From Candidatus Poribacteria bacterium (GTDB taxonomy: Bacteria; Poribacteria; WGA-4E; WGA-3G), in assembly GCA_022824265.1 (NCBI GenBank), contig JAJEAG010000042.1:1-64000 (forward strand): a DNA stretch of 64,000 bases, given 5' to 3'. The notes beneath the pieces are model-generated. The model did no database searches and was not told where the DNA came from. It saw nothing but the letters and a program-made list of their open reading frames with translations. Position numbers and translations under genes: made by a program. Position 1 is the stretch's first letter. Each line of letters begins with the position of its first letter. Shown here piece by piece: positions 45,706-54,605 of this stretch.

Positions 45706-46404
45706 ATGGGAAATATCACTAATACAAAAGCACTCACTTTTGACCTATTCGGCACAATTTTAGATTTAGGTAGCAGCCTTACGCCATTCATCAGTAAATC
45801 GCTAGATGCACGCGGTGTTACCAATATTTCCGCAAATGAATTGTGGGAACAGTGGCGTTACAGGCAGCGAATTGAACAGTATCAGGATACGATACTAATG
45901 CTTGGACATAGTGGTTATCTGGAAACAGTACGACGTGCACTGCATTACACGTTAAGACTGAACGGTATTGATGCTTCACCTGAAACTGTAAAAGAATTTA
46001 TGCAGGGTTGGCAACATTTATCTCCCTTTCCAGAAGTGTTGCCAGCACTCAATCGGCTTAGGTCAAGGTATCAGTTAGTTGTGCTATCTAACGGAGATCC
46101 AGAGTTTTTGGAATATCTCGTCACACAACGTGTTAAATGGAATTTTGATGATGTAATTTCTGTTACATCAGTGGGTGCGTTTAAACCGCATCCAGCAGTT
46201 TATCGTGGTGCAGCAGGTAAACTCGGTCTTGAAGTTGGAGAATGCTTGATGGTATCTGCGAATTCGTTTGATATCATGGGTGCGCGGGCGTGTGGGTATC
46301 GTGGTGCGTTTGTCAATCGCTACAATTTACCTTATGAGGATACGCAGTTTCAACCCGATGTGACAGTGAAAGATTTCACGGAATTAGCAGGCGTTTTGCT
46401 ATAG
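45706..46404 (+). CDS. HAD-superfamily hydrolase, 2-haloacid dehalogenase type
   Basis: 232 residues from the ATG at 45706, which has AAGG 6 bases upstream; a TTG at 45700 is open but lacks spacing. HAD motif I is FDLFGTILD with nucleophile D13, motif II VVLSNGDP, motif III lysine in GAFKPHP, motif IV MVSANSFDIMGARACGYRGA. The closest pattern is the type II (L)-2-haloacid dehalogenase / phosphatase branch; a sugar phosphatase role would fit the oxidoreductase and sulfotransferase upstream. It ends 14 bases before the convergent WD40 gene. Confidence 0.85.
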   Translation: MGNITNTKALTFDLFGTILDLGSSLTPFISKSLDARGVTNISANELWEQWRYRQRIEQYQDTILMLGHSGYLETVRRALHYTLRLNGIDASPETVKEFMQGWQHLSPFPEVLPALNRLRSRYQLVVLSNGDPEFLEYLVTQRVKWNFDDVISVTSVGAFKPHPAVYRGAAGKLGLEVGECLMVSANSFDIMGARACGYRGAFVNRYNLPYEDTQFQPDVTVKDFTELAGVLL

Positions 46405-46417
46405 ATACTAATTTCTA

Positions 46418-48358
46418 TTATTCTGTGCTATCAGCAGCAGTGATGTTCCATAATAGGATTGTCCCATCATTACTACCGCTTACGAGTGTTTTCCCATCTC
46501 TACTATAGACAACACTATTCACATTTCCGTTGTGTCCCTTTAACGTCCGTATGTGCTTGCCTTTAGTAACATCCCATAGACCAATGGTATTATCCGAACT
46601 CCCACTCGCAAGTGTTTGACCATCTGAATTGAAAACTATACTATTGACACTTCCTTTATGTCCTTTTAGGATATGCTTAGGTTTCCCAGTTTCCACATCC
46701 CAAAGATAGATTGCGTCCATCTCTTCATTCCATACTTTATCACACCCTCCTGCGAATATTTTTCCATCTGGACTGAACGCTACACTGTTGATGTCTCCCA
46801 TATTCCCTGCAAGTGTTTGCTTGTGTTCACCTTTTACAATGTCCCAGAGATGAATTGCTTTATTACCAAAATTATCTTCACCATTATAAGATGCCTTACC
46901 ACCACTTGCGAGTATTTTTCCATCTGGACTGAACACTATACTATTGACTTTCTCTTCATGCCCTTGGAGTGTAAGTATGTGTTCACCCTTCATAACATTC
47001 CAAAGAAGAATGTCAGTATAACTCCCGCTTGCAAGCATGCTACCATCCGGACTGAATGTGAGACTGTAATGACTGCTTGAATCGTGTTCGATTGACTGTT
47101 TGATTTCACCAGTTACGACATTCCATAGACGGATATTTGTATCGTAACTTCCACTTGCTAATGTGCTTCCATCTGGACTGAATACTACACTGCTAATTTC
47201 ACGGTCATGTCCCAAAAGTGAATGCTTGTGTGTTCTTGAAACCACATCCCACGCATGTATTACATAACTGCCACTCACAAGGATATTTTTTTCAGAATTA
47301 TACGCAACACTATAGACCGGATTTGTAAACCCTGTTAGTGTGTGCTTGATTTTTCGCGTGTTAACATCCCACACACGGATAGTGTTGTCGGAACTTGCAT
47401 TTGCAAGCAATTTTCCATTAGGAGTAATAGTAATGTTGTGATTGTTTCCCGTATCTGTCAACATGTCTTTTTGTTCACCGATTCCAATATCCCAAAGACG
47501 AATGGAATTATCTCTTCCTCCGCTCCATAATGTTTTACTATCTTCTGCGAAAACAAGACTCTCAACGGATCGTGTGTGCCCAGTGAGAGTGTGTTTCAGT
47601 TGACCTGTGTCAACATCCCATACACGAATGGTTTTATCATTACTGGCACTAACCAGAATTCCATTGTCATGTCCGAATGTGACACTATTTACCCAATCTG
47701 TATGTCCTGTTAGGGTGTGTATGTTATTACCTGTGTCAGCATCCCACAAACGGACTGCGTACTCGGACCAGCCTTCACCACTTGTGATAATTTTTCCATC
47801 AGCACTAAACGTAAGAGAATTGACTTGTCCTTGTGCTTTAAGTGTCCGTATGCGATTCCCTGTGACAGTATCCCACATTAGGATTTGTGCACCAAATATT
47901 TGATCACCGTCACGTTCCCCCGTACTTCCTCCTACGATTGTTTTTCCATCCGGACTGAAAGCAATACTGTAGATTCCATATAAATGTCCTGTGAGTGTTC
48001 GCTTGTGTTCTCGTGTCATCATATCCCATAGACGAACGGTTTTGTCAGTACTTCCACTTGCTATTGTTTTTCCATCCGGACTGAAAGCAATACAATTAAC
48101 ATCTTCTGTATGTCCAATAAACAGAGCGATTTCTTGATAGGTTGCCGTATCATAAAGCCAAATGCCGATGGAACTCGCTACAGCAAGAAGTTTGTCATCG
48201 GGTGAATACTGTATCTGATTTAGTTTGCCTTTTCCAAACCGCGTTTCAGCTCCTTCAGGTAGACTGAATTGTGAGGGATCCAGCGCGAAAGTGGACGGTA
48301 TATATAATGTTGCAATTATCAGTAAGAGTATATAGAGTGATAATTTTTGCTTTATCAT
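46418..48358 (-). CDS. Secreted WD40 beta-propeller protein, no C-terminal module
   Basis: 646 residues from the ATG at 48358. The frame is open to 48484, but the promoter at 48428-48456 lies inside that extension, so the shorter form is right. Signal peptide ends STFALDP. The mature start is FSLPEGAETRFGKGKLN, followed by a first sheet with SSIGIWLYD and about 13 WD40 repeats (FSPDGKTIASGSTDKTVRLW and similar), enough for two propellers. It ends at the last repeat (LLWNITAADSTE), with no dockerin or NYPNPFNP module. Likely periplasmic or released. Confidence 0.82.
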   Translation of the reverse strand: MIKQKLSLYILLLIIATLYIPSTFALDPSQFSLPEGAETRFGKGKLNQIQYSPDDKLLAVASSIGIWLYDTATYQEIALFIGHTEDVNCIAFSPDGKTIASGSTDKTVRLWDMMTREHKRTLTGHLYGIYSIAFSPDGKTIVGGSTGERDGDQIFGAQILMWDTVTGNRIRTLKAQGQVNSLTFSADGKIITSGEGWSEYAVRLWDADTGNNIHTLTGHTDWVNSVTFGHDNGILVSASNDKTIRVWDVDTGQLKHTLTGHTRSVESLVFAEDSKTLWSGGRDNSIRLWDIGIGEQKDMLTDTGNNHNITITPNGKLLANASSDNTIRVWDVNTRKIKHTLTGFTNPVYSVAYNSEKNILVSGSYVIHAWDVVSRTHKHSLLGHDREISSVVFSPDGSTLASGSYDTNIRLWNVVTGEIKQSIEHDSSSHYSLTFSPDGSMLASGSYTDILLWNVMKGEHILTLQGHEEKVNSIVFSPDGKILASGGKASYNGEDNFGNKAIHLWDIVKGEHKQTLAGNMGDINSVAFSPDGKIFAGGCDKVWNEEMDAIYLWDVETGKPKHILKGHKGSVNSIVFNSDGQTLASGSSDNTIGLWDVTKGKHIRTLKGHNGNVNSVVYSRDGKTLVSGSNDGTILLWNITAADSTE

Positions 48359-48427
48359 TAAGAGTTCTCGTGGATACGGTAATATGGTGCAGTCTAAAGA
48401 AGCATAGATAATAACACTATTGTTACG

Positions 48428-48456
48428 AATATAACCAAACAGGATAAGAATGTCAA
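48428..48456 (-). promoter_or_regulatory. Sigma70-type promoter for the 646-residue WD40 gene
   Basis: On the minus strand TTGACA (48456-48451) and TATATT (48433-48428), 17-base spacing. It would start transcription near 48421, giving a leader of about 60 bases, and it fixes the downstream ATG as the real start. Confidence 0.75.
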
Positions 48457-48508
48457 CTTTAATTAACAAAAAATGGACAGACACAAAGTTCTGACCATTT
48501 CAATTACC

Positions 48509-48803
48509 TAACGTGAGTTTGAGTAATGAATAGTATTGTGTGACAGAATGAGAACCCTTTTATTTTATGATATTTACATTACTTACGTTCTAAAGATTCA
48601 GAGTTTTCAGAGTCAGAGGGAAATTTTCACAATTTTGTCATGTGCCACAAACCTATATTCTGTATGGTTTTATAGGGTAATTATGACTTATTTGGTCAAG
48701 AATGACTCTGAAAATTCGGATTATTCTACCAATGACAATGACAATGGAATTCAGGATGTGGATTCAACCGATTCCAAGAGTTACTTATCCCGAATTCACG
48801 TTA
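48509..48803. repeat. Dispersed repeat, copy B, with short terminal inverted repeat
   Basis: The part 48571-48803 matches copy A at 27001-27231 in the opposite orientation. This copy is bounded by TAACGTGA (48509-48516) and TCACGTTA (48796-48803), an 8-bp inverted repeat over 295 bp. Inside, agattcagagttttcagagt and actctgaaaattcggatt form a second inverted pair. The open frame at 48536-48814 is not regarded as a gene because it differs from copy A by indels and keeps no codon pattern at its end. Non-autonomous element is the best description. Confidence 0.65.
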
Positions 48804-48844
48804 ACCTATTATAGTAAAATTCGTAATTCCTTGGACACTTTGGT

Positions 48845-48900
48845 AGGTTCGGTTTCCTAACCGAACCTGTGTAAATAGTGCGGTTAGGAAACTGAACCTA
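48845..48900. repeat. Two GGTTTCCTAACC palindromes in opposite orientation
   Basis: AGGTTCGGTT-TCCT-AACCGAACCT (48845-48868, perfect 10-bp stem) is followed 12 bases later by the reversed unit CGGTTAGGAAACTGAACCTA (48881-48900). Both belong to the family seen at 45637-45660. They lie in the 641-bp gap between two WD40 genes. The rest of that gap (48804-48844, 48901-48999) shows nothing recognisable. Confidence 0.7.
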
Positions 48901-48999
48901 TCGGATTTGGGAAAATTAGAATTACCGAAATATTTTCTTAATCTTCATGAAACCGCACCTACCATGGCGTGTGAAGATATTTTTGGATTCGCTATAATA

Positions 49000-51552
49000 C
49001 TATTTCAGAATCAACATCTTGCGCGTGGCAGTAAAATCGCTTGCTGTCAACGTATAGAAATACACGCCGCTTGCGACAGGTTCCCCAACCTCGTTTTTCC
49101 CGTTCCAATATGCTGCGCGTTCCCGACTTTGATATAGTCCGGCAGGTTGATGTCCTATATCAAAGGAACGAACCAATTGTCCATCAGATGTGTAAATTTG
49201 GAGGGAAACATCCGCTGCTTCTGACAACTGATACGGTATCCAAGTTTCAGGGTTGAATGGGTTCGGATAGTTCGGGAGAAGATTGGTCTTTTCTGGTGAT
49301 AAGGCAAGTAAGAGCTGCTCAAGAAAACGGATACCTTTTTGTGATGTTGTATCGGTTAGGTTCAATTGCTGTGCTTTGGTAATCCAATTCTGTATATCAG
49401 TTTTTGAAGGTAGTGATTCCAGATTATGATTATATGCTAAAGGTGCAGCGGCTGCGTCACCTATTGCAGATGCTACTATCAAAAGGTCAGCAATATCCAC
49501 TTTACCGTCGTCATTTACATCGGCAGCATTTGGTCCTGTTTGTCCAAAGTTGGTGGAAACCGCAATTAGATCATTTATATCAACCACGCCATCACCATTT
49601 ACATCAGCCTTAATTCTTATGGATTCAATAATATTAGCATAATCCCATAAGAGGATTGTTCCTCCACCACCTAATGTAGCGAATGTTTTCCCATCAGAAC
49701 TAAACTTCAGACTATATACGCCTGTAAGCATACCTTTAAGACTATGTTTGAGTTTGAGACTAATCGGATCCCAAAACCGTATGTGTTCGTTTCCGGCTGT
49801 TGAGGCAGTTACGAGTGTTTGTCCATCTGGACTATAAGAAAGGGGGACATGTCTACCTTTATGATGTGTCTGTATTGTTTTTTCCTCACCTGTTGCAATA
49901 TCCCACAAAAGGACATCGTTTCCGGATATCACGGTCGTGAGTGTTTTACCATCTGGACTGAACACAATGTTACCATATCCAACCGAATGTCCGGAAATCG
50001 TTGCTATTTGCTGCTTACTGGTAATATCAAATAGCCGTATTTTTGTACCATCTCTGATAGCGAATGTGCGATTATCCGGATTGAAAGCAGCTAATGATGT
50101 TTGATTCTTACCTATATCAATCGTCCATAGCGGATTTTCCGTTGCTGCATCCCAAAGTATTGCTCTTTCATCACCTCCGAGGCTTATGAGATAGCGTCCA
50201 TCAGGACTATAGTCAACAAAGTAGACTTGCCGATCATGTCCAAATAGGATTGATTTTTGTGTGCCAGAGACAACATCCCATATCCTTACCGTATAGTCAT
50301 CTGCGTACCAAAAATTTTCATTATTATAACTGCTGCCACTTGCTATGGTGTTTCCATCCGCGCTATACGCGACAGATTCAATTGCACCTATATGTCCTGC
50401 GAAGTTATTTATGTTTTTACCTGATGTTGTATCCCACAGACGCACCAATTTATCATAACCGCCACTTACAATAGTCCGTCCATCAGGACTGAAATCAATC
50501 TCTTCAATCCATGTGACATGTTCAGTGATTGTAGCTCTGGGTAGTAAATTCTTTGCATCCCACAGAACAATTGTGCCATCGGTACTTGCACTTGCGAGTG
50601 TATTTCCATCCGGACTAAATGCCAGACTTACGATGTCGTCAGTATGTGCTATGAGTGTCTTTTTATAACTACCTGTAGCAGTGTCCCATAGTACTACCGT
50701 TCGGTCATCACTTCCACTTGCAAGCGTGCGGCTATCAAGACTAAACGCAATATTATTAACACTATCCGTATGTCCTTGAAGGTTAGTTTTCAGTGTGCCA
50801 GCAGCCACATTCCATAATTGCACCGTTTTATTAGTCCATCCACCACATATTGCTATAGTGTGTCCATCTGGACTGAATGCGATATTTGGCTGAAAGACGT
50901 TGCTGCTATCTTCTAATATAATAGTTGTTTTTAGTTCACCAGTGTCAACATCCCAAAATTTCATCGACCAGACTTCCTCATCCTCACCAACACTAACGAG
51001 AAAGGTTCCATCTGGACTGAATGCGATTGTTTCAACACCATTTTCATGCCCAATTATTGTTGTTATTAGTCTTCCTGTAGACACATCCCACAACTTGATT
51101 GTTCCGTCTTTATAGTATCCACTGCATGTAGCGATTATATTTCCATTTGGGTGGAATTTTGACATATTGAGATATTTGAGATGCGCTGAAACAGTAAGCT
51201 TGAGATTACCTGTAGAAACATCCCATAGATAGAATTCGTTTCCACTACAACTTGCAAGCGTGTTTCCATCCCGGCTGAATTCTACACTTGACACATAGTT
51301 GGAATTGTTTGTGAGTAAATTACGTTCTTGACCCGTGTGTCCGTCGTATAGCCAAACCCCTATAGTACTGGCAACTGCGAGCAGGGAACTATCTGGAGAA
51401 AAGGCGATATTTCCATCATATATAACACCTTTTCCAAGACGCATTTTTGCCCCTTCTGGCAATGCCCATTGCGTGTATTCTTGTGCAAACGAATTTGGTG
51501 AAGATAGAATACAAAACAATAATATATAAACCGAAAGTCGCATAGTTTTCAT
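49000..51552 (-). CDS. Secreted WD40 protein with dockerin-like repeats and C-terminal sorting-type module
   Basis: 850 residues from the ATG at 51552 (AGGAG upstream; a TTG three bases earlier is also open). Signal peptide ends NSFAQE, followed by WALPEGAKMRLGKG and about 13 WD40 repeats to residue 640. Residues about 650-700 hold two calcium-loop repeats, DVNGDGVVDINDLIAVSTNF and DVNDDGKVDIADLLIVASAI, the dockerin pattern. A helical linker follows, then the 95-residue module (757-851 region, LLPNYPNPFNPETWIPYQL to RKMLILK). Nine bases after the next gene's end, so cotranscribed with it. Suggested role: calcium-dependent surface scaffold. Confidence 0.85.
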   Translation of the reverse strand: MKTMRLSVYILLFCILSSPNSFAQEYTQWALPEGAKMRLGKGVIYDGNIAFSPDSSLLAVASTIGVWLYDGHTGQERNLLTNNSNYVSSVEFSRDGNTLASCSGNEFYLWDVSTGNLKLTVSAHLKYLNMSKFHPNGNIIATCSGYYKDGTIKLWDVSTGRLITTIIGHENGVETIAFSPDGTFLVSVGEDEEVWSMKFWDVDTGELKTTIILEDSSNVFQPNIAFSPDGHTIAICGGWTNKTVQLWNVAAGTLKTNLQGHTDSVNNIAFSLDSRTLASGSDDRTVVLWDTATGSYKKTLIAHTDDIVSLAFSPDGNTLASASTDGTIVLWDAKNLLPRATITEHVTWIEEIDFSPDGRTIVSGGYDKLVRLWDTTSGKNINNFAGHIGAIESVAYSADGNTIASGSSYNNENFWYADDYTVRIWDVVSGTQKSILFGHDRQVYFVDYSPDGRYLISLGGDERAILWDAATENPLWTIDIGKNQTSLAAFNPDNRTFAIRDGTKIRLFDITSKQQIATISGHSVGYGNIVFSPDGKTLTTVISGNDVLLWDIATGEEKTIQTHHKGRHVPLSYSPDGQTLVTASTAGNEHIRFWDPISLKLKHSLKGMLTGVYSLKFSSDGKTFATLGGGGTILLWDYANIIESIRIKADVNGDGVVDINDLIAVSTNFGQTGPNAADVNDDGKVDIADLLIVASAIGDAAAAPLAYNHNLESLPSKTDIQNWITKAQQLNLTDTTSQKGIRFLEQLLLALSPEKTNLLPNYPNPFNPETWIPYQLSEAADVSLQIYTSDGQLVRSFDIGHQPAGLYQSRERAAYWNGKNEVGEPVASGVYFYTLTASDFTATRKMLILK

Positions 51553-51564
51553 CAATTTGGTCTC

Positions 51565-54153
51565 CTATTTTCGTATTACCATTCGATTCGTTGCTGTCCA
51601 ATTCCCGGCAGTCATTGTATAGAAATAGACCCCGCTGGCAACATGTTCTCCGAACTCGTTTTTACCGTCCCAATATGCTGCATGTGTCCTGTCCTTATAG
51701 ACACCAGCGTTTTGATGTCCTAACTTTAGGGTGCGTACTAATTGTCCATCAGACGAATAGATATGGAACATAACGTCAGAGGGTTTTGCTAACTGGTAAG
51801 GTATCCATGTTTCAGGATTGAAAGGATTCGGATAGTTAGATAATAGCACAGTTTTTCTTGGCGTTAACTGAGTCAATATCTGTTCAAGTTTGGCAATACC
51901 CTTCTGATAAATAGGTGTCTTATTGTAAATTAGCCGCGCTTGGTCTAACCACGTTTGTACTTCAGCAGTGGTGAGTAATTCTATAGATCGCATATATTTT
52001 GATGGTGCAGCATTTCCATTTTCAAGAGCAGCAGCCACTAACAAAATATCTGCGATGTTGACAATACCGTCACTGTTTATATCAGCAGGGTTTTCATCTC
52101 CGATCTGCCCATATTGTGTAGCAACATGAATTAGATCTTGTATGTCTACTGTACCATCATGATTCACATCTTCAGCGAGTTGTGCTGGTTCCTCTGTGGT
52201 GTCTAAATATGGGGTGTAATCCCATAACATGACTGTTCCGTCCGAACTTGCACTGGCAAGTGTTTTACCATCCGGACTAAAGTCAATATTGTATGTGCCA
52301 GACGTATGTCCTATAAGGGTGGTTATTAATTCCCCCGAAGCAACATCCCAAATCTGTACGGTATTGTCATCCCAATAGTCTGCACCACTACTAACAAGTG
52401 TTCGACCATCAACACTGAAAAGGATTGAACTTACCCCATTAGTATATTCAGTATGTATGGTTCTCGGTTCCCCTGTTGCAATATCCCATAAAATAATAGT
52501 ATTATCCTCACTACTACTTGCTATGATGTTATCTCTTGGGTGAAATGCAACACTAAACACTTTCCCTGTATGTCCGGTGAAAGTTAATGTATTTAATTCA
52601 GTTGCAACATCCCACAAACGGACTGTATGGTCATTACTTGCACTTGCGAGGGTGCTACCATCATGATTTAGTGCGATAGAGTTGATACCTTCTGTATGTC
52701 CGATTAGAGCTGATTTTTGTGTTCTACCGCCATACCATATATGGATTGCCGTGGAATATCTATTTCCACTAAAAAGTAATTTCCCATCAGGACTAAAGGC
52801 AATGGATGCAGATCCCCAAGTAAGGCTTCCTCCACCTTGTCGTGGTGATCCGCCAAATTTTGAGAGAGTGACAATGTGTGTGGCACTTTCAACATCCCAT
52901 AAAAGGAGACGTGATACTTCCCAAGTAGCAAACGTGTTTCCATCTGGACTGAATGCAATATCATAATAAAATGACCAATGCCCTCCAAATATCATACGTT
53001 TGTATTCACCCGTGTTAGGATCCCAAAAATGAAATTTCTCCCTTGTAATAGTAGCAAGCATGTTACCGTCAGGTCTGAATGCCATTGCATATACTGATGT
53101 AGTATGTCCGGTAATAGATAGCATTCGTTCACCGCTTCCAATATCAAATAGATACAGTTCATCGCCTCCGCCACTTGCAAGGGTGTGCCCGTCCGGACTG
53201 AATGCAACAGAACTTATTCCTCCAAGATGTCCACCGAGTTCAACTTTGTGTGTCCCTGTGGCAACATCCCATAGATGTAATCCTTCGTATCCACCAGAAG
53301 CAATTGTGGTTCCATCCGGACTTATTGCCATAGATGTCATGGATGGTGTTCTAATTTCATATTTCCTTTGTCTGTTGTCAAGATTCCATACTTGTATGTC
53401 GTCGGATGTTCCACTTATGAGTGTATTCCCATCTGGACTGAACATGAGATAACGTATACCGCGGGCATACTCGGATAAAGTAGTTTTGTGCGTAGCATTA
53501 GCTACATCCCATAGTTGTAAGGTGTTATCCGAACTTTCACTGGCAAGTGTTGAACCATCAGGACTGAAGACGATTGTGCCTACCCAAGCTGTATGCCCTT
53601 TGAGAGTTGCTTTATGTTCTCCAGTTGTAAGATCCCAAAGATGAATATCTTCCTCACTTGTCCCAGCAAGCATCTGCATATCTGGACTGAAAGCGATACG
53701 GTAAATATCCTCTGTTTCACCATTCAGAGTTACTTTAACACTTTTATCAGTCAGGTCTCGCAATTGGACTATGTTGTTTTCGTCCGATGTAACATAAAGG
53801 CTTGTATCAGGACTTACTCCCAAAATGTTATTTGGAGTTTCTGCAATAAAGTCCAGTTCATCACCCGTGTATGCATCATATATCCAAATACCTATAGAAC
53901 TTTCAACTATGAATCGATTGCCATCTGGTGAGAAGGTTATATTATTTACACTACCTTTGCCAATACGTAGTTTTGCACCTTGCGGTAAATCCCATTGTGT
54001 CCAGTTTTGAGCAAAGACACTTGGTAGAAAGATAGCAGAAAACACCCAGAACGAGATTAATAACCTTTGTATGGAAAGGACAGAATGAAATTCTTGTGAT
54101 AAACAGTCTATCCAAGTTTTCTGTACTATTTTGTGGTTTTTCGCTGATCCCAT
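51565..54153 (-). CDS. Secreted WD40 protein with dockerin-like repeats and C-terminal sorting-type module
   Basis: 862 residues. The N-terminal hydrophobic stretch LLISFWVFSAIFLPSVFAQN is the signal peptide after an unusually long 30-residue polar leader; GGGAGG before the ATG supports this start, though a later one is possible. Mature start WDLPQGAKLRIGKGSVN, about 13 WD40 repeats, then dockerin-like DVNHDGTVDIQDLIHVATQY and DINSDGIVNIADILLVAAAL, a helical linker, and the C-terminal module with LLSNYPNPFNPETWIPYQL ending TNRMVIRK. Same architecture as its downstream neighbour, with which it forms an operon. Confidence 0.85.
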   Translation of the reverse strand: MGSAKNHKIVQKTWIDCLSQEFHSVLSIQRLLISFWVFSAIFLPSVFAQNWTQWDLPQGAKLRIGKGSVNNITFSPDGNRFIVESSIGIWIYDAYTGDELDFIAETPNNILGVSPDTSLYVTSDENNIVQLRDLTDKSVKVTLNGETEDIYRIAFSPDMQMLAGTSEEDIHLWDLTTGEHKATLKGHTAWVGTIVFSPDGSTLASESSDNTLQLWDVANATHKTTLSEYARGIRYLMFSPDGNTLISGTSDDIQVWNLDNRQRKYEIRTPSMTSMAISPDGTTIASGGYEGLHLWDVATGTHKVELGGHLGGISSVAFSPDGHTLASGGGDELYLFDIGSGERMLSITGHTTSVYAMAFRPDGNMLATITREKFHFWDPNTGEYKRMIFGGHWSFYYDIAFSPDGNTFATWEVSRLLLWDVESATHIVTLSKFGGSPRQGGGSLTWGSASIAFSPDGKLLFSGNRYSTAIHIWYGGRTQKSALIGHTEGINSIALNHDGSTLASASNDHTVRLWDVATELNTLTFTGHTGKVFSVAFHPRDNIIASSSEDNTIILWDIATGEPRTIHTEYTNGVSSILFSVDGRTLVSSGADYWDDNTVQIWDVASGELITTLIGHTSGTYNIDFSPDGKTLASASSDGTVMLWDYTPYLDTTEEPAQLAEDVNHDGTVDIQDLIHVATQYGQIGDENPADINSDGIVNIADILLVAAALENGNAAPSKYMRSIELLTTAEVQTWLDQARLIYNKTPIYQKGIAKLEQILTQLTPRKTVLLSNYPNPFNPETWIPYQLAKPSDVMFHIYSSDGQLVRTLKLGHQNAGVYKDRTHAAYWDGKNEFGEHVASGVYFYTMTAGNWTATNRMVIRK

Positions 54154-54605
54154 TTGTCAAGCCTCCCGTTTACTTCATTATTATGAATCAGTTGAAGCAA
54201 ATTTTATGCCATAATCAGGGATGAGTTGAAACTAAGCAATTATGTTCTGTATACAACAAAATATTTGTTTTTCTGTTCTTATATTGTCAGAAAATAAACA
54301 TTGCTGTCCACAATTTGAACAATTCCAGAGAAGATATTGCAATTGTTTGATGTTGCGGGGGTTGAAGTAAATTGAACAACTGTACCTAATCGTGCATCCA
54401 TATTTCATAATGCACGATATTGTACATTTGACTTCATCACATTGAACCATTAGGATTAAGTTTAAAGGAATGTGACTTGAGTTACAGTCAATAGGAAGGT
54501 TGAATTAGAGAAGAGATTGAAATTGGCAATATAATAGGACAATACACCGTAATCACCTGAAATGATAGGTAATCGTGGTACATTGCCCTAATGTGTGAAT
54601 ACGAT
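54154..54605. other. Intergenic region between WD40 genes; hairpin and a doubtful Cys-rich ORF
   Basis: A long imperfect hairpin (54536-54589, with acct / aggt at the tip and agggca-like ends) lies just past the 54606 stop and may terminate it. A minus-strand frame of 72 codons (54232-54450) is cysteine-rich (KCTISCIMKYGC, NCSNCGQQC) and faintly recalls a transposase zinc ribbon, but it lacks a ribosome binding site and ends early. I treat it as a possible relic only. Confidence 0.4.

Noticed and set aside
48359-48484. 42-codon N-terminal extension of the 646-residue WD40 protein
   Set aside because: A promoter with 17-base spacing lies within it, and the signal peptide begins at the later ATG.
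54232-54450. Cysteine-rich ORF of 72 codons as a transposase zinc-ribbon fragment
   Set aside because: The cysteine spacing does not fit a known ribbon well, and there is no ribosome binding site or terminal repeat.
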